Notes: generated by a model not told the origin, from the letters alone. A DNA stretch of 64,000 nt from Parafrigoribacterium mesophilum (GCF_039652555.1 NZ_JBDJAF010000001.1:1-64000); one strand, 5' to 3'; shown: positions 32,990-42,254, counted from the first letter of the stretch. Translations and numbers: made by a program.

Positions 32990-34714
32990 TTGAGTTTCAC
33001 CGCACCGATCCAGTTGCCGGGATTGACCTTGGATCCTCAGTGGTACCGCCGTTCGGTGTTCTACGAGGTTTTCGTCCGGTCGTTCGTTGACAGCAACGGC
33101 GACGGAGCCGGCGACATCCAGGGCGTCATTTCCAGGCTCGACTACCTCCAGTGGCTCGGTGTCGATGTGCTCTGGCTGCCTCCGTTTTTCAGTTCACCCC
33201 TGCGGGACGGCGGATACGACGTGTCTGACTTCCGGTCCATCCTGCCGGAGTTCGGCACACTGGACGAGTTCAAGGACCTGGTCACCAAGGCACACGAACG
33301 CAACATGCGCATCGTCATCGACCTGCCGGTGAACCACACCTCGGATGCCCACGAGTGGTTTCAACAGTCCAGAGAAGACCCCGACGGCCCGTACGGGGAC
33401 TACTACGTCTGGCACGACACCGACGACAAGTACGCGCACTACCGCATCATCTTCGTCGACACCGAAGAGTCCAACTGGGCGTTCGACTCGGTGCGCCGGC
33501 AGTTCTACTTCCATCGCTTCTTCTCCCATCAGCCGGACCTCAACTATGAGAACCCGGCGGTGCGCGACGCGATGTTCGACGTGGTGCGATTCTGGCTCGA
33601 CCTCGGCGTTGACGGATTCCGGCTGGATGCGGTGCCCTACCTGTACGAATCAGAAGAGGGCAACGGCGAGGGCGAGCCGCCAACGCACGAGTTTGTGAAG
33701 AAGCTGCGCGCCATGGTCGACCGGGACTATCCGGGGCGGATCATGATCGCGGAAGCGAACCAGTGGCCGCGCGAAGTCGCCGCGTTCTTCGGCACCGATG
33801 AGGAGCCGGAGTGCCACATGGCCTTCGATTTCCCGGTGATGCCCCGCATTTTTTACGCGCTGCGTTCCCAGCAGGCCCAGGAACTGGTGCGGGTGCTGTC
33901 GGAAACCACGGATGTGCCCGAGTCCGCAGGCTGGGGCATCTTCCTGCGCAACCACGATGAATTGACCCTGGAGATGGTTTCCGAGGAGTATCGCCAGGCG
34001 ATGTACGGCTGGTACGCCTACGATCCGCGGATGCGTGCCAACATCGGCATCCGTCGGAGGCTGGCGCCGCTGTTGGACAACTCGCGCGCGGAGTTGGAAC
34101 TCGCCCACGCCCTGTTGTTCTCTCTGGCAGGCAGCCCGTTCCTGTACTACGGCGACGAAATCGGCATGGGCGACAATATCTGGCTACCCGATCGGGACTC
34201 CTCCCGTACCCCGATGCAGTGGACTCCCGACCGCAACGCCGGGTTCTCCTCCGCCGACCCCGGCAAGCTGCACCTGCCGGTCGTGCAGTCTCTGGTGTAC
34301 AACTTCACGCTGGTCAATGTGGAATCTCAGCTGGCGCAGTCGCGCTCCCTGCTGCACTGGGTGCGCAACGTGATTCACGTGCGCAAGGGGCATCCGGCCT
34401 TCGGCCTGGGCTCCATCACCGTTCTAGAGACGAATCACGAGTCGGTGCTCGCCTTCGTGCGCTCGTATGCGGGTTCGGCGACAAAGTTCGGTGACCCGGC
34501 GGAAGACATCCTGTGCGTGTTCAGCTTTTCGATCAATCCGGTGAGTGCCACGATTCAGGCCAGCGAATTCGCCGGCTCGGCGCTGTACGACCTTTTCGGG
34601 GGCGCCGAGTTCCCGTCCTTTGATGAGGATGGGAGTTTGACCCTCACCCTCGGAACGCAAAGTTTTTATTGGTTGCACGTGGGTACTCCCAGCGTTGTCG
34701 GTGGTCGGCCATAG
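32990..34714 (+). CDS. treS: trehalose synthase/alpha-amylase family protein (TreS-like)
   Basis: This 574-residue GH13 enzyme has the catalytic Asp near 213 (GFRLDAVP), the acid Glu near 255 (IAEANQWP) and a third Asp near 323 (LRNHDELT). YYGDEIGMGDN and RTPMQWTPDRNAGFS are TreS blocks. TreS interconverts maltose and trehalose, linking trehalose to glycogen metabolism. The start is TTG, supported by an AAAGGGGG ribosome-binding site. Maltokinase (often fused or adjacent) is absent. glgA and glgC are 2-4 kb away. A maltose alpha-glucosyltransferase role fits best, but other GH13 activity is possible. Confidence 0.85.
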   Translation: MSFTAPIQLPGLTLDPQWYRRSVFYEVFVRSFVDSNGDGAGDIQGVISRLDYLQWLGVDVLWLPPFFSSPLRDGGYDVSDFRSILPEFGTLDEFKDLVTKAHERNMRIVIDLPVNHTSDAHEWFQQSREDPDGPYGDYYVWHDTDDKYAHYRIIFVDTEESNWAFDSVRRQFYFHRFFSHQPDLNYENPAVRDAMFDVVRFWLDLGVDGFRLDAVPYLYESEEGNGEGEPPTHEFVKKLRAMVDRDYPGRIMIAEANQWPREVAAFFGTDEEPECHMAFDFPVMPRIFYALRSQQAQELVRVLSETTDVPESAGWGIFLRNHDELTLEMVSEEYRQAMYGWYAYDPRMRANIGIRRRLAPLLDNSRAELELAHALLFSLAGSPFLYYGDEIGMGDNIWLPDRDSSRTPMQWTPDRNAGFSSADPGKLHLPVVQSLVYNFTLVNVESQLAQSRSLLHWVRNVIHVRKGHPAFGLGSITVLETNHESVLAFVRSYAGSATKFGDPAEDILCVFSFSINPVSATIQASEFAGSALYDLFGGAEFPSFDEDGSLTLTLGTQSFYWLHVGTPSVVGGRP

Positions 34715-34723
34715 TCTGGCAGC

Positions 34724-35449
34724 GTGACTAACCAATGGTGCGAAATGCTCGGAGTGTTCGATCTGGAAACGACGGGAGTCGACGTCGAGACGGCGAGGAT
34801 CGTCTCAGCCACGGTCGGGGTGCTCGACGGATCGGGAACGTGCGTGGAGCGCTGGGACTGGTTGGCCGACCCCGGAGTGGAGATTCCCGCGCAGGCCAGT
34901 GCGGTGCACGGCATCACCACCGAACGTGCCCGCGCGGACGGCAGGCCGGCCCCAGAGGTTGTCGGCGAGATCGTCGAGGTACTGTCCGGCCTCTTCGATC
35001 GCGGAATGGCGGTCACCATCTACAACGCACCGTACGACCTGACGCTGCTCGCCCGCGAAGCGGCCCGCTATGGATTAGAGCCGCTATCGGTTCCTGCGCC
35101 GATCATTGATCCGTTGGTGATCGACAAGGCACTCGACCGGTACCGCAAAGGTAAGCGCACGCTCACGGCGGCGGCGTCACACTACGGCGTGGTCCTGACC
35201 GACGCGCACGATGCGGGCGCCGACGCGGTCGCCGCTGGGCGGATTGCCCAGGCAATTGCGCGCCTCTACGGCGAACAATTGGGTATCGACGTGGACGCGC
35301 TGCATCAGCTTCAGATCGGCTGGTGCCAGGACCAAGCGGCGAGCTTCCAGGAATACATGCGCCGGGTCAAAGACCCGGAGTTCCTGACCAGCGGGGCGTG
35401 GCCCCAGCGGCCTGTCAGACAAGCCGTGTTGCAGCCCGCTGCGGTGTAG
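34724..35449 (+). CDS. DEDDh-family 3'-5' exonuclease
   Basis: This 241-residue protein has the DnaQ-type exonuclease motifs. They are Exo I FDLETTGVD near residue 11, Exo II IYNAPYDLTLL and an H-x4-D Exo III, DAHDAGADA. A stand-alone exonuclease domain such as this could proofread or degrade nucleic acid. GTG 34724 starts the gene. The last 60 residues are outside the catalytic domain. It is nine bases from the treS stop, so it may share the transcript. Confidence 0.85.
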   Translation: MTNQWCEMLGVFDLETTGVDVETARIVSATVGVLDGSGTCVERWDWLADPGVEIPAQASAVHGITTERARADGRPAPEVVGEIVEVLSGLFDRGMAVTIYNAPYDLTLLAREAARYGLEPLSVPAPIIDPLVIDKALDRYRKGKRTLTAAASHYGVVLTDAHDAGADAVAAGRIAQAIARLYGEQLGIDVDALHQLQIGWCQDQAASFQEYMRRVKDPEFLTSGAWPQRPVRQAVLQPAAV

Positions 35450-35473
35450 CGAACGCGGTGTAGCAAAGAAGAA

Positions 35474-35734
35474 CTACTTGGCGGTGCTTCCGAAGTTCTT
35501 GTACCGCGAGTTGAACTTCTCGACGCGGCCCGCGGAGTCCATGATGCGCTGCTTGCCGGTGTAGAACGGGTGAGAGGCGGAGGAGATCTCCACGTCGATC
35601 ACAGGGTAGGTGTTTCCGTCTTCCCACTCGATCGTCTTGGCGCTGCTGACCGTCGACCGCGTCAGGAACGTGGCGCCGGATGCGAGATCGCGGAAGACCA
35701 CTGGTGCATATGACGGGTGGATGTCTGACTTCAT
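35474..35734 (-). CDS. rpmE2: 50S ribosomal protein L31 type B
   Basis: This 86-residue protein starts MKSDIHPSYAPVVFRD and has the SSASHPFYTGKQ and RVEKFNSRYKNFG blocks of L31. It has no CxxC zinc pair, so it is the zinc-independent (C-minus) form. Such paralogues are often induced under zinc limitation, but no convincing Zur box is visible upstream. AAGGAA precedes the ATG. It is a single gene between the exonuclease and the ABC ATPase. Confidence 0.95.
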   Translation of the reverse strand: MKSDIHPSYAPVVFRDLASGATFLTRSTVSSAKTIEWEDGNTYPVIDVEISSASHPFYTGKQRIMDSAGRVEKFNSRYKNFGSTAK

Positions 35735-35838
35735 AAGTGTTTCCTTGCAGCTGGAGAAGAGTGATAGCGTCACGGAGAATTTCACGACCGTGTCATGCGC
35801 CAGCTAGCTACGATACCAGACTGAGCTGGCGGACCGGA

Positions 35839-36630
35839 CTACTGCGGCGCGGCGGCGCGAGCGGTGAACCGGCCGTTCTCCGAAGTCACCGTCAGCTCCA
35901 GGCCGAACGCCGCGCTCAGGTTTTCGGCGGTGATCACTTCGTCGATGGGGCCGGCTGCTGCAACTTCGCCGTCGCTGAGCAAGAGCGCGTGGCTGAATCC
36001 GGTGGGAATCTCCTCCACGTGGTGGGTCACCATGACGATGGCGGGCGAGGACTCGGAGGAGGCGTAGCCACCGAGCAGCTGCAGAAGTTCCTCCCGGGCA
36101 CCGAGGTCCAGGCTGGCTGCCGGCTCGTCGAGCAACAGCAGTTCTGGGTCGGTCATCACTGCCCGGGCAATCTGCACCCGCTTCTGCTCGCCGTCACTGA
36201 GAGCCCCGAACTTGCGGTTCTCCAAGGCGCTGAGTTTCCATTCTGCGAGCACTCGCTGCGCCCGGCGAACGTCGAGTTCCTCGTAGTCTTCCCGCCAGCG
36301 GCCGGTGACCGAATAGGCGGCGGTCATGACGACATCCAGCACGCTCTCGGTCTGAGGGAGTCGCTTTGCCAGCGCGGTGGAAGCGAAGCCGATCCGGGGC
36401 CGTAGTTCGAAGACGTCGACACTGCCCAGCGTGTTGTCCAGGATGTTCGCGCGACCCGAGGTGGGGTGGATGAGCGCCGCAGCGATCTGGAGCAGCGTGG
36501 TCTTGCCCGCTCCATTCGGTCCGAGGATCACCCAGCGCTGGTCGCCGTCGACCATCCAGTTGAGGGATTTGAGGATCGGATTGCCATCACGTACGACGGA
36601 CACGTCGGAAAGCTGAAGAACGGTGGCCAT
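35839..36630 (-). CDS. ABC transporter ATP-binding protein
   Basis: This 263-residue protein has a Walker A GPNGAGKTT near residue 38, a signature LSDGEQKRVQIA, a Walker B LLLLDEPAASLDLG and an H-loop MVTHHVEE. It resembles the stand-alone ATPases of the YlmA type in Actinobacteria, with no permease partner next to it. Its function is unassigned. The C-terminal 30 residues are atypical for importers. A REP-like cluster lies upstream. Confidence 0.85.
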   Translation of the reverse strand: MATVLQLSDVSVVRDGNPILKSLNWMVDGDQRWVILGPNGAGKTTLLQIAAALIHPTSGRANILDNTLGSVDVFELRPRIGFASTALAKRLPQTESVLDVVMTAAYSVTGRWREDYEELDVRRAQRVLAEWKLSALENRKFGALSDGEQKRVQIARAVMTDPELLLLDEPAASLDLGAREELLQLLGGYASSESSPAIVMVTHHVEEIPTGFSHALLLSDGEVAAAGPIDEVITAENLSAAFGLELTVTSENGRFTARAAAPQ

Positions 36631-36723
36631 TTATCCAGCGTAGCGTGCGCCGCCGCAGGATCACGGCGCCCGATCCGGCCTCGAGTCACCCGAAACTTCG
36701 GGTATCCCACCCTCCCCGCCGCT

Positions 36724-36874
36724 CCGGTGATTGAGCTTGTCGAAATCACAGAGGTCATCTGGGGAGGTCTCGACGGGCTCGACCACCGGGAGCGGGTCAT
36801 CTGTGGAGGTCTCGACGGCTCGACCACCGGGGGCCGGCTCGACCAGCGGGGCGGGATCGACCAGCGGGGAGGGC
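36724..36874. repeat. cluster of 24-bp REP-like elements
   Basis: Clear copies lie at 36724-36747, 36766-36789 (inverted) and 36808-36830 (inverted, one base shorter). They match the family at 26737-26849. Two shorter derived copies (GGCTCGACCAGCGG, GATCGACCAGCGG) follow up to the glgA stop at 36875. Confidence 0.75.
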
Positions 36875-38059
36875 TCAGCGCAGGAGGCCGTCGTAGATTT
36901 CGCGAGTGCGGGCCGAAACGGCGTCCCAGCTGAAGTGCGCCTCGGCGCGTTGCCGGCCGGCTCGTCCCATCCGGGCGGCCCGGTCAGGATCTTTCAGCAC
37001 ATCGTTCAAGGTGCCAGCGAGGTCGCTGACGAACTTGTCGGGGTTCAGCGGTCTGCCGGTGCCGTCATCGGATTGTTCAATGGGCACCAGGCGTCCGGTG
37101 ACACCGTCCTGGACGACCTCCGGGATTCCCCCCGTCGCTGTGCCGACCACCGGTGCACCGCACGCCATGGCTTCCAGATTCACGATGCCGAGCGGTTCAT
37201 AGATCGAGGGGCAGACGAAGGTGGTGGCGGCGGTGAGCACCGCCGTCAGCTCCTCGTGGCCGAGCAGCGTGTCGAGCCAGATCACGCCACTGCGAGTTTG
37301 TTTCAGCTCTGCCACCGCGGCGCGCACTTCCTCGAAGATCTCCGGAGTGTCGGCCGCGCCTGCGCACAGCACCAGCTGCACGTCGGCCGGCAGCTGTCGT
37401 GCCGCACGCAACAGGTAGGTCAAGCCCTTCTGCCGAGTGATGCGGCCAACGAAAACTACGGCGGGCCGATCGGGATCGATACCGAGCGTGCGGAGCACGG
37501 CCTGGTCAGCGTTCGGACGCCAACGCTGCAGGTCCACGCCGTTGTGCACGACGTGGATCCGTCGTTCGTCGATGGTTGGGTACGACCTGAGGATGTCGCG
37601 CCGCATGCCGTCGCTCACGGCGATCACTGCGTCAGCGGTGGTCATGGCGCCCGCTTCGATCCAGCTCGAGACGCGATAACCGCCGCCGAGCTGTTCCGCC
37701 TTCCAGGGGCGCAACGGCTCGAGGCTATGCGCCGTGACGACGTGCGGGATGCCGTGCAGCATGGCCGCCAATTGACCGGCGGCACCCGCGTACCAGGTGT
37801 GCGAGTGGACTATGTCCGCGCCGGCCACGTCCTGGGCGATCAGCAGGTCCACGCCGAGGGTGGTCAGCGCAGGGTTCGCGCCCACCAGCTCCGCGGGCAC
37901 CGCGTACGCGAAGACATCCGCCTCACTTCTAGGCCGACCAAAGCACCGCACCATCACCTCGATGTCGCGGCGCAGGGCTCGGGTGAGCTCGGCAACATGA
38001 ACACCGGCTCCCCCATAAACTTCCGGCGGATACTCGCGGGAGATTAAATCGACTCTCAC
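36875..38059 (-). CDS. glgA: glycogen synthase, GT4-type (GlgA)
   Basis: This 394-residue enzyme has the actinobacterial GlgA start REYPPEVYGGAGVHVAEL, a donor-binding VGRITRQKGL and the nucleotide-sugar block SIYEPLGIVNLEAMACGAPVVGTATGG. In Actinobacteria this type makes glycogen or maltose-1-phosphate precursors from ADP-glucose. It is divergent from glgC, with 46 bases between the starts, so a shared promoter region is likely. The stop abuts a REP-like cluster. Confidence 0.9.
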   Translation of the reverse strand: MRVDLISREYPPEVYGGAGVHVAELTRALRRDIEVMVRCFGRPRSEADVFAYAVPAELVGANPALTTLGVDLLIAQDVAGADIVHSHTWYAGAAGQLAAMLHGIPHVVTAHSLEPLRPWKAEQLGGGYRVSSWIEAGAMTTADAVIAVSDGMRRDILRSYPTIDERRIHVVHNGVDLQRWRPNADQAVLRTLGIDPDRPAVVFVGRITRQKGLTYLLRAARQLPADVQLVLCAGAADTPEIFEEVRAAVAELKQTRSGVIWLDTLLGHEELTAVLTAATTFVCPSIYEPLGIVNLEAMACGAPVVGTATGGIPEVVQDGVTGRLVPIEQSDDGTGRPLNPDKFVSDLAGTLNDVLKDPDRAARMGRAGRQRAEAHFSWDAVSARTREIYDGLLR

Positions 38060-38105
38060 ATCCCGAACGCTAGTACAGAGCAGAGCTTGCCTCTACTGTG
38101 GAGGC

Positions 38106-39344
38106 ATGGCGACCAAGAAGATCTTCGGCATTGTGCTGGCGGGCGGTGAGGGCAAGCGGCTCATGCCGTTGACCGCCGACCGTGCCAAGCCGGCCGTTCC
38201 GTTCGCCGGAAACTATCGTCTCATTGACTTCGCGTTGTCCAACCTGATCAACTCGGGCCTGCGGCAAATCGTGGTGCTCACCCAGTACAAGTCGCACAGC
38301 CTGGACCGGCACGTGTCACAAACCTGGCGGCTGTCGGCCCTGACCAATTCCTATGTGGCCTCGGTACCTGCACAGCAGCGCCTGGGTAAACGCTGGTTCG
38401 CCGGCTCGGCGGATGCCATCCTGCAGAGCCTGAACCTGCTCAGAGACGAGAAGCCCGACATCGTCGTCGTTGTCGGTGCCGACCACGTCTATCGGATGGA
38501 CTTCAGCCAGATGATCGACGCCCACATCGCCTCGGGCGCTGGCGTGACGGTGGCCGCCATCCGGCAGCCGATTGCGCTGGCCAATCAATTCGGGGTGATC
38601 GAGGTGAGCGAGGAGGACCCGACGCGCATCCAGGCCTTCCTGGAAAAGCCTCAATCGGCCGTCGGCTTGTCCGACTCCCCCAACGAGGTGTTCGCCTCGA
38701 TGGGGAACTATGTGTTCGACACCGACGTGCTGATCGACGCAGTCCTGCGTGATGGCGAGGTCGCCGATTCGAATCACGACATGGGCGGCGACATCGTTCC
38801 TGAATTCGTCGCCCGCCAGGACGCGGCGGTGTACGACCTGAACCGCAACCAGGTACCAGGGGCGACGGAACGCGATAGGTTCTACTGGCGCGACGTGGGG
38901 ACCATCGAGTCGTTCTTCGACGCGCACCAGGATCTGGTGTCGGCCCTGCCCATCTTCAACCTCTACAACAACAAATGGCCGATATTCAGCGAGCAGTTGA
39001 ACTCGCCGCCTGCGAAGTTCGTGCGCGACGCCCACGGCAACCTCGGAACCACCATCGATTCCATCGTGTCGCTCGGATGCCTGTTGTCCGGCGCGCACGT
39101 GGAGCGCAGCGTTCTCGGTCCATGGGCCACGATCGGCTCCGGGGCCATGGTGGTGAACTCTGTGCTGTTCGACCGAGTGCGCATCGGCGAGAATGCCACC
39201 GTGCGCAGGGCTATCCTGGACAAAGAAGTAGTGGTCTCGGACGGCGCGACCGTCGGCGTCGACAGCGACGCCGATCGGCTCCGCGGTTTCACTGTGACCG
39301 ATTCCGGCATCACGGTTGTGGGCAAGGGTGTTCACGTCGCGTGA
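38106..39344 (+). CDS. glgC: glucose-1-phosphate adenylyltransferase (GlgC)
   Basis: This 412-residue enzyme makes ADP-glucose for glycogen synthesis. Motifs are LAGGEGKRLMPLT at the N-terminus, KPAVPFAGNYRLIDF, VVVGADHVYRMDF near 125 and a left-handed beta-helix C-terminal domain (ERSVLGPWATIGSGAMV). Length and layout are full. It is paired with the divergent glgA. The serine-phosphatase gene follows 25 bases downstream. Confidence 0.95.
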   Translation: MATKKIFGIVLAGGEGKRLMPLTADRAKPAVPFAGNYRLIDFALSNLINSGLRQIVVLTQYKSHSLDRHVSQTWRLSALTNSYVASVPAQQRLGKRWFAGSADAILQSLNLLRDEKPDIVVVVGADHVYRMDFSQMIDAHIASGAGVTVAAIRQPIALANQFGVIEVSEEDPTRIQAFLEKPQSAVGLSDSPNEVFASMGNYVFDTDVLIDAVLRDGEVADSNHDMGGDIVPEFVARQDAAVYDLNRNQVPGATERDRFYWRDVGTIESFFDAHQDLVSALPIFNLYNNKWPIFSEQLNSPPAKFVRDAHGNLGTTIDSIVSLGCLLSGAHVERSVLGPWATIGSGAMVVNSVLFDRVRIGENATVRRAILDKEVVVSDGATVGVDSDADRLRGFTVTDSGITVVGKGVHVA

Positions 39345-39369
39345 ACCTCCGACCCCCCAGGAATGATCG

Positions 39370-40023
39370 ATGGCACAACTGCCCACCACCCGTTTTCTCG
39401 TCGTGCTTGACGTCGACTCCACGCTGATTGAAAACGAGGTCATCGAGTTGCTCGCCGCGGCGGCGGGATCTCACGACAAGGTGGCGGAGATCACCTACCG
39501 CGCCATGAACGGTGAGCTCGACTTCGAAGCCAGCCTTCGGGCCCGGGTCGCCACGTTGGCCGGATTGCCGGTGAGTGTGTTCGATACCGTGGCAGAACAG
39601 ATCCGCTACACCGGCGGCGTGCGACAGATGATCGCGGGTGTGCAGGCCGCAGGCGGCAAGGTCGGAGTCGTTTCCGGCGGTTTCCACGAACTGGTTGACC
39701 CGCTCGCTCAGGACCTTGGTCTTGACTTCTGGTGCGCCAACCGGCTCGCCGTCGAGGGCGGCAAACTCACTGGTGGTCTCACCGGACCGATCATCGACTC
39801 GGTGGCCAAGGCACGCGTGCTCCGCGGCTGGGCTCAAGATTGCGGGGTGCCGCTGGCCAAGACGGTGGCGGTGGGCGATGGCGCCAACGACCTGACCATG
39901 ATGGCGATCACCGGGCTTTCTGTGGCGTTCGACGCGAAGGCGCCGGTGCGGGACGAAGCGGACCTGATCATGGACATCCGGGATCTCGCGCAACTGCTCC
40001 CGCTACTGGGCCTTCGGGGTTAG
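39370..40023 (+). CDS. serB: phosphoserine phosphatase (SerB)
   Basis: This 217-residue HAD enzyme has the nucleophile DVDSTLIENE near residue 14, GVVSGGFHELVDPLA (motif II Ser) and VGDGANDLTMM (motif III). It has the short helical cap of SerB (GELDFEASLRARVATLAG). It forms L-serine from phosphoserine. It lacks an ACT domain, unlike some actinobacterial forms. Its stop faces the fabG stop ten bases away. Confidence 0.9.
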   Translation: MAQLPTTRFLVVLDVDSTLIENEVIELLAAAAGSHDKVAEITYRAMNGELDFEASLRARVATLAGLPVSVFDTVAEQIRYTGGVRQMIAGVQAAGGKVGVVSGGFHELVDPLAQDLGLDFWCANRLAVEGGKLTGGLTGPIIDSVAKARVLRGWAQDCGVPLAKTVAVGDGANDLTMMAITGLSVAFDAKAPVRDEADLIMDIRDLAQLLPLLGLRG

Positions 40024-40033
40024 CGGTTCGGGG

Positions 40034-40744
40034 CTAGTGGCCCATCCCCAGTCCGCCGTCCACCGGGATCACGGCGCCGGAGATGTATCCGGCATCGTCA
40101 CCGGCCAGCCAGGCGATGACCTTGGCCACCTCGGTCGCGCTGCCGTAACGGCCAGCCGGGATCGATTTTTTGTACTGTGCCTGCTGCTCCTCGGGCAACT
40201 GCGCGGTCATGTCTGTCTCGATGAAGCCCGGAGCGACCACGTTGGCTGTGATTCCCCTCGACCCGAGTTCTCGGGTCAGAGAGCGGGCCAGGCCGATGAG
40301 CCCGCTCTTGGAGGCCGCGTAATTGACCTGTCCGGCCGAACCCAGCAACCCGACGACGCTGGAGACCAGCACGACCCTGCCGTATTTCGCCTTCAGCATG
40401 CCGCGCATGGCACGCTTGACGACCCGGAACGCGCCGCCCAGGTTCGTGTCGACCACCGAGTCGAAATCCTCGTCGCTCATCCGCAATAGCAGGGTGTCCT
40501 TAGTGATTCCGGCGTTCGCCACCACCACCTCAACCGGGCCGTACTCGGCTTCCACGGCAGAGAACGCTTCGTCGACGGAAGCGGCGTCGGTCACATCAGC
40601 GCGCACAGTGAGGCTGCCCTGCGGCCCTTGGCCGGAGCGTGCGGTGACGGCGACGCGGTGCCCTCTGGCGAGGAATTCCTCGGCGATCGCGAATCCGATG
40701 CCGCGATTGCCGCCCGTGATCAGTACAGTTCGGGCGCTGCCCAT
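40034..40744 (-). CDS. fabG: 3-oxoacyl-ACP reductase (FabG/MabA-like)
   Basis: This 236-residue SDR enzyme has the cofactor motif TGGNRGIGFAIAEE, the NAG motif, the catalytic Ser-Tyr-Lys in VSSVVGLLGSAGQVNYAASKSG and the MabA-like end PVDGGLGMGH. It reduces 3-oxoacyl-ACP with NADPH during fatty acid elongation. The C-terminal end is that of mycobacterial FabG1. No fatty acid synthesis genes adjoin. The DUF3099 gene is divergent. Confidence 0.9.
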   Translation of the reverse strand: MGSARTVLITGGNRGIGFAIAEEFLARGHRVAVTARSGQGPQGSLTVRADVTDAASVDEAFSAVEAEYGPVEVVVANAGITKDTLLLRMSDEDFDSVVDTNLGGAFRVVKRAMRGMLKAKYGRVVLVSSVVGLLGSAGQVNYAASKSGLIGLARSLTRELGSRGITANVVAPGFIETDMTAQLPEEQQAQYKKSIPAGRYGSATEVAKVIAWLAGDDAGYISGAVIPVDGGLGMGH

Positions 40745-40837
40745 CGGTCAGTCTCGCTTCCTTCGTCGGTGGCGGGCACAATGGAAATGAGCACCCGGCA
40801 AACTCCCGCAATCTTAGTCTTAGGCTTGGGTGAGCTC

Positions 40838-41152
40838 ATGGCCAAGCAACAATCGATCACCTCCCTCCCCCGATCGCCAGACGACGATCGGCGGGGTCGC
40901 ATGATCAAGTACTCGCTTACCATGGGTATCCGGTTAGTCTGCGTGGTGCTGTGCGTGTTCGCGCGCGGCTGGTGGCTCGCGGTCTGTGCCACTGGTGCGA
41001 TCTTCCTGCCCTACTTCGCCGTCGTAATCGCCAACGTGTCCCAGTCGAGGCCGTCATCGGTGCAGCGTCCGGGCATCATTGTGCCGCTGGCTCCCCCGCA
41101 GCCCGGCTCAGCCACGTCGTCGCAACCCCCAGAATCGGAGCGACCGGCATGA
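40838..41152 (+). CDS. DUF3099 membrane protein
   Basis: This 104-residue protein has an N-terminal charged stretch ITSLPRSPDDDRRGRM and two helices (about 30-50 and 52-70) typical of DUF3099. A Pro/Ser-rich tail completes it. The family is actinobacterial and of unknown function. ATG 40838 follows GGTGAG. The stop overlaps the next start by four bases (ATGA). It is the first of three coupled genes ending in SURF1. Confidence 0.8.
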   Translation: MAKQQSITSLPRSPDDDRRGRMIKYSLTMGIRLVCVVLCVFARGWWLAVCATGAIFLPYFAVVIANVSQSRPSSVQRPGIIVPLAPPQPGSATSSQPPESERPA

Positions 41153-41403
41153 TCGGCTTCGGCGACGAGGACAACCTGCCGCCCACCTGCTCACGCGCCG
41201 GATGCACGGTCGCGGCACAATGGAAGGTGAACTGGCGCAACCCGAGAATCCACCAGAAGGACCGGGTGAAAATCTGGCTCGCCTGCGACGAGCACCGCGA
41301 CTACCTGCGCGACTATCTGTCCAGCCGCGGATTCCCGGTAATCGTCACCTCGATGGTCGAATCGGTCGACCGGGTACCCGACACGCCCGCGGAAATGCCA
41401 TGA
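41149..41403 (+). CDS. small conserved Cys/His protein next to SURF1
   Basis: This 84-residue cytoplasmic protein has CSRAGC near residues 14-19 and a later WLACDEHRDYL, a C-x4-C...C-x2-H arrangement that looks like a small zinc site. I do not recognise a named family. It overlaps the DUF3099 gene upstream and the SURF1 gene downstream by four bases each, so it is translated with both. A role in oxidase assembly or metal handling is conceivable but rests on context only. Confidence 0.65.
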   Translation: MIGFGDEDNLPPTCSRAGCTVAAQWKVNWRNPRIHQKDRVKIWLACDEHRDYLRDYLSSRGFPVIVTSMVESVDRVPDTPAEMP

Positions 41404-42239
41404 CCCGCTGGAAGACGCTGTTCTCTCGCCGCTGGCTGGGCTATCTCGCCTTTGCGGTAGCCTTCGCGATTGCGTGCGGCTTTCTCTCCTCCTGGCAACT
41501 GAGCCGCGGCAACGAGGCCGCGGCCGCCAACCGGCTCATCGAGGCCAACTTTCACGCGGCTCCGGTTCCGCTGTCCGAGGCACTGCCCACTCTCGATTCG
41601 TTCGACGCCGGTCGCGAGTGGCTCAGAGTGACCGTGACCGGAACCTACCTGCCAGAGGAGGAACTTCTCGTGCGTAACCGGCCCACCTCGGCCGGACCGG
41701 GGTTCGAGGTGCTCACCCCCCTGCGCTTGGCCGACGGCAGGGTATTCATCGTCGATCGCGGCTGGGTGCCGACCGGTGAAACCCGGGACGCGCCAGACTC
41801 GGTTCCGGCACCACCCGGCGGCGAGGTCACGGTGGTGGCGCGGTTGAAGCCCAGCGAACCGCACCTTCAGTCGCGAACCGCCACCGGCAACCAGGTGGCC
41901 ACGATTGAGTTGCCCGTCGTGAAGCAGAAGGTCGGTGGCGACGTGTACACAGGGGCCTACGGAGTGCTCGACACGCAGACGCCCGCCCCGGCCAACGATC
42001 TGACTCCGGTGGTCACCTCGGAACCGACCCAAGACGAGGGGCTGCACTGGTCGTACATGATCCAGTGGATCATCTTCGCCCTGATCGCGTTCTTCGGCCT
42101 CGGCTACGCCGTGCGGCAGGAACTGCGGATGCGCGCGCAGGATGCGGAGGAAGATCCGGCAGCGGTGCCGCAGCGGGCGCGCACGGCGAAGAAGACCGAC
42201 GCTGAAATCGAGGACGAACTGCTGGATGCCGCCCGCTGA
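41400..42239 (+). CDS. SURF1-family cytochrome oxidase biogenesis protein
   Basis: This 279-residue protein has the SURF1 layout: an N-terminal helix WLGYLAFAVAFAIACGFLSSWQ, a large extracytoplasmic domain with GTYLPEEELLVRNRP, PGFEVLTPL and IVDRGWVP, and a C-terminal helix before a charged tail. It helps assemble cytochrome c oxidase. This fits the heme A genes ctaA and ctaB at 49-51 kb. The start lies in the preceding stop (ATGA). Confidence 0.9.
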   Translation: MTRWKTLFSRRWLGYLAFAVAFAIACGFLSSWQLSRGNEAAAANRLIEANFHAAPVPLSEALPTLDSFDAGREWLRVTVTGTYLPEEELLVRNRPTSAGPGFEVLTPLRLADGRVFIVDRGWVPTGETRDAPDSVPAPPGGEVTVVARLKPSEPHLQSRTATGNQVATIELPVVKQKVGGDVYTGAYGVLDTQTPAPANDLTPVVTSEPTQDEGLHWSYMIQWIIFALIAFFGLGYAVRQELRMRAQDAEEDPAAVPQRARTAKKTDAEIEDELLDAAR

Positions 42240-42254
42240 GACGGCAGCACGGCA

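Noticed and set aside
35735..35838. Zur box before the L31B gene
   Set aside because: No convincing TGATAATG-type palindrome is seen in the region.
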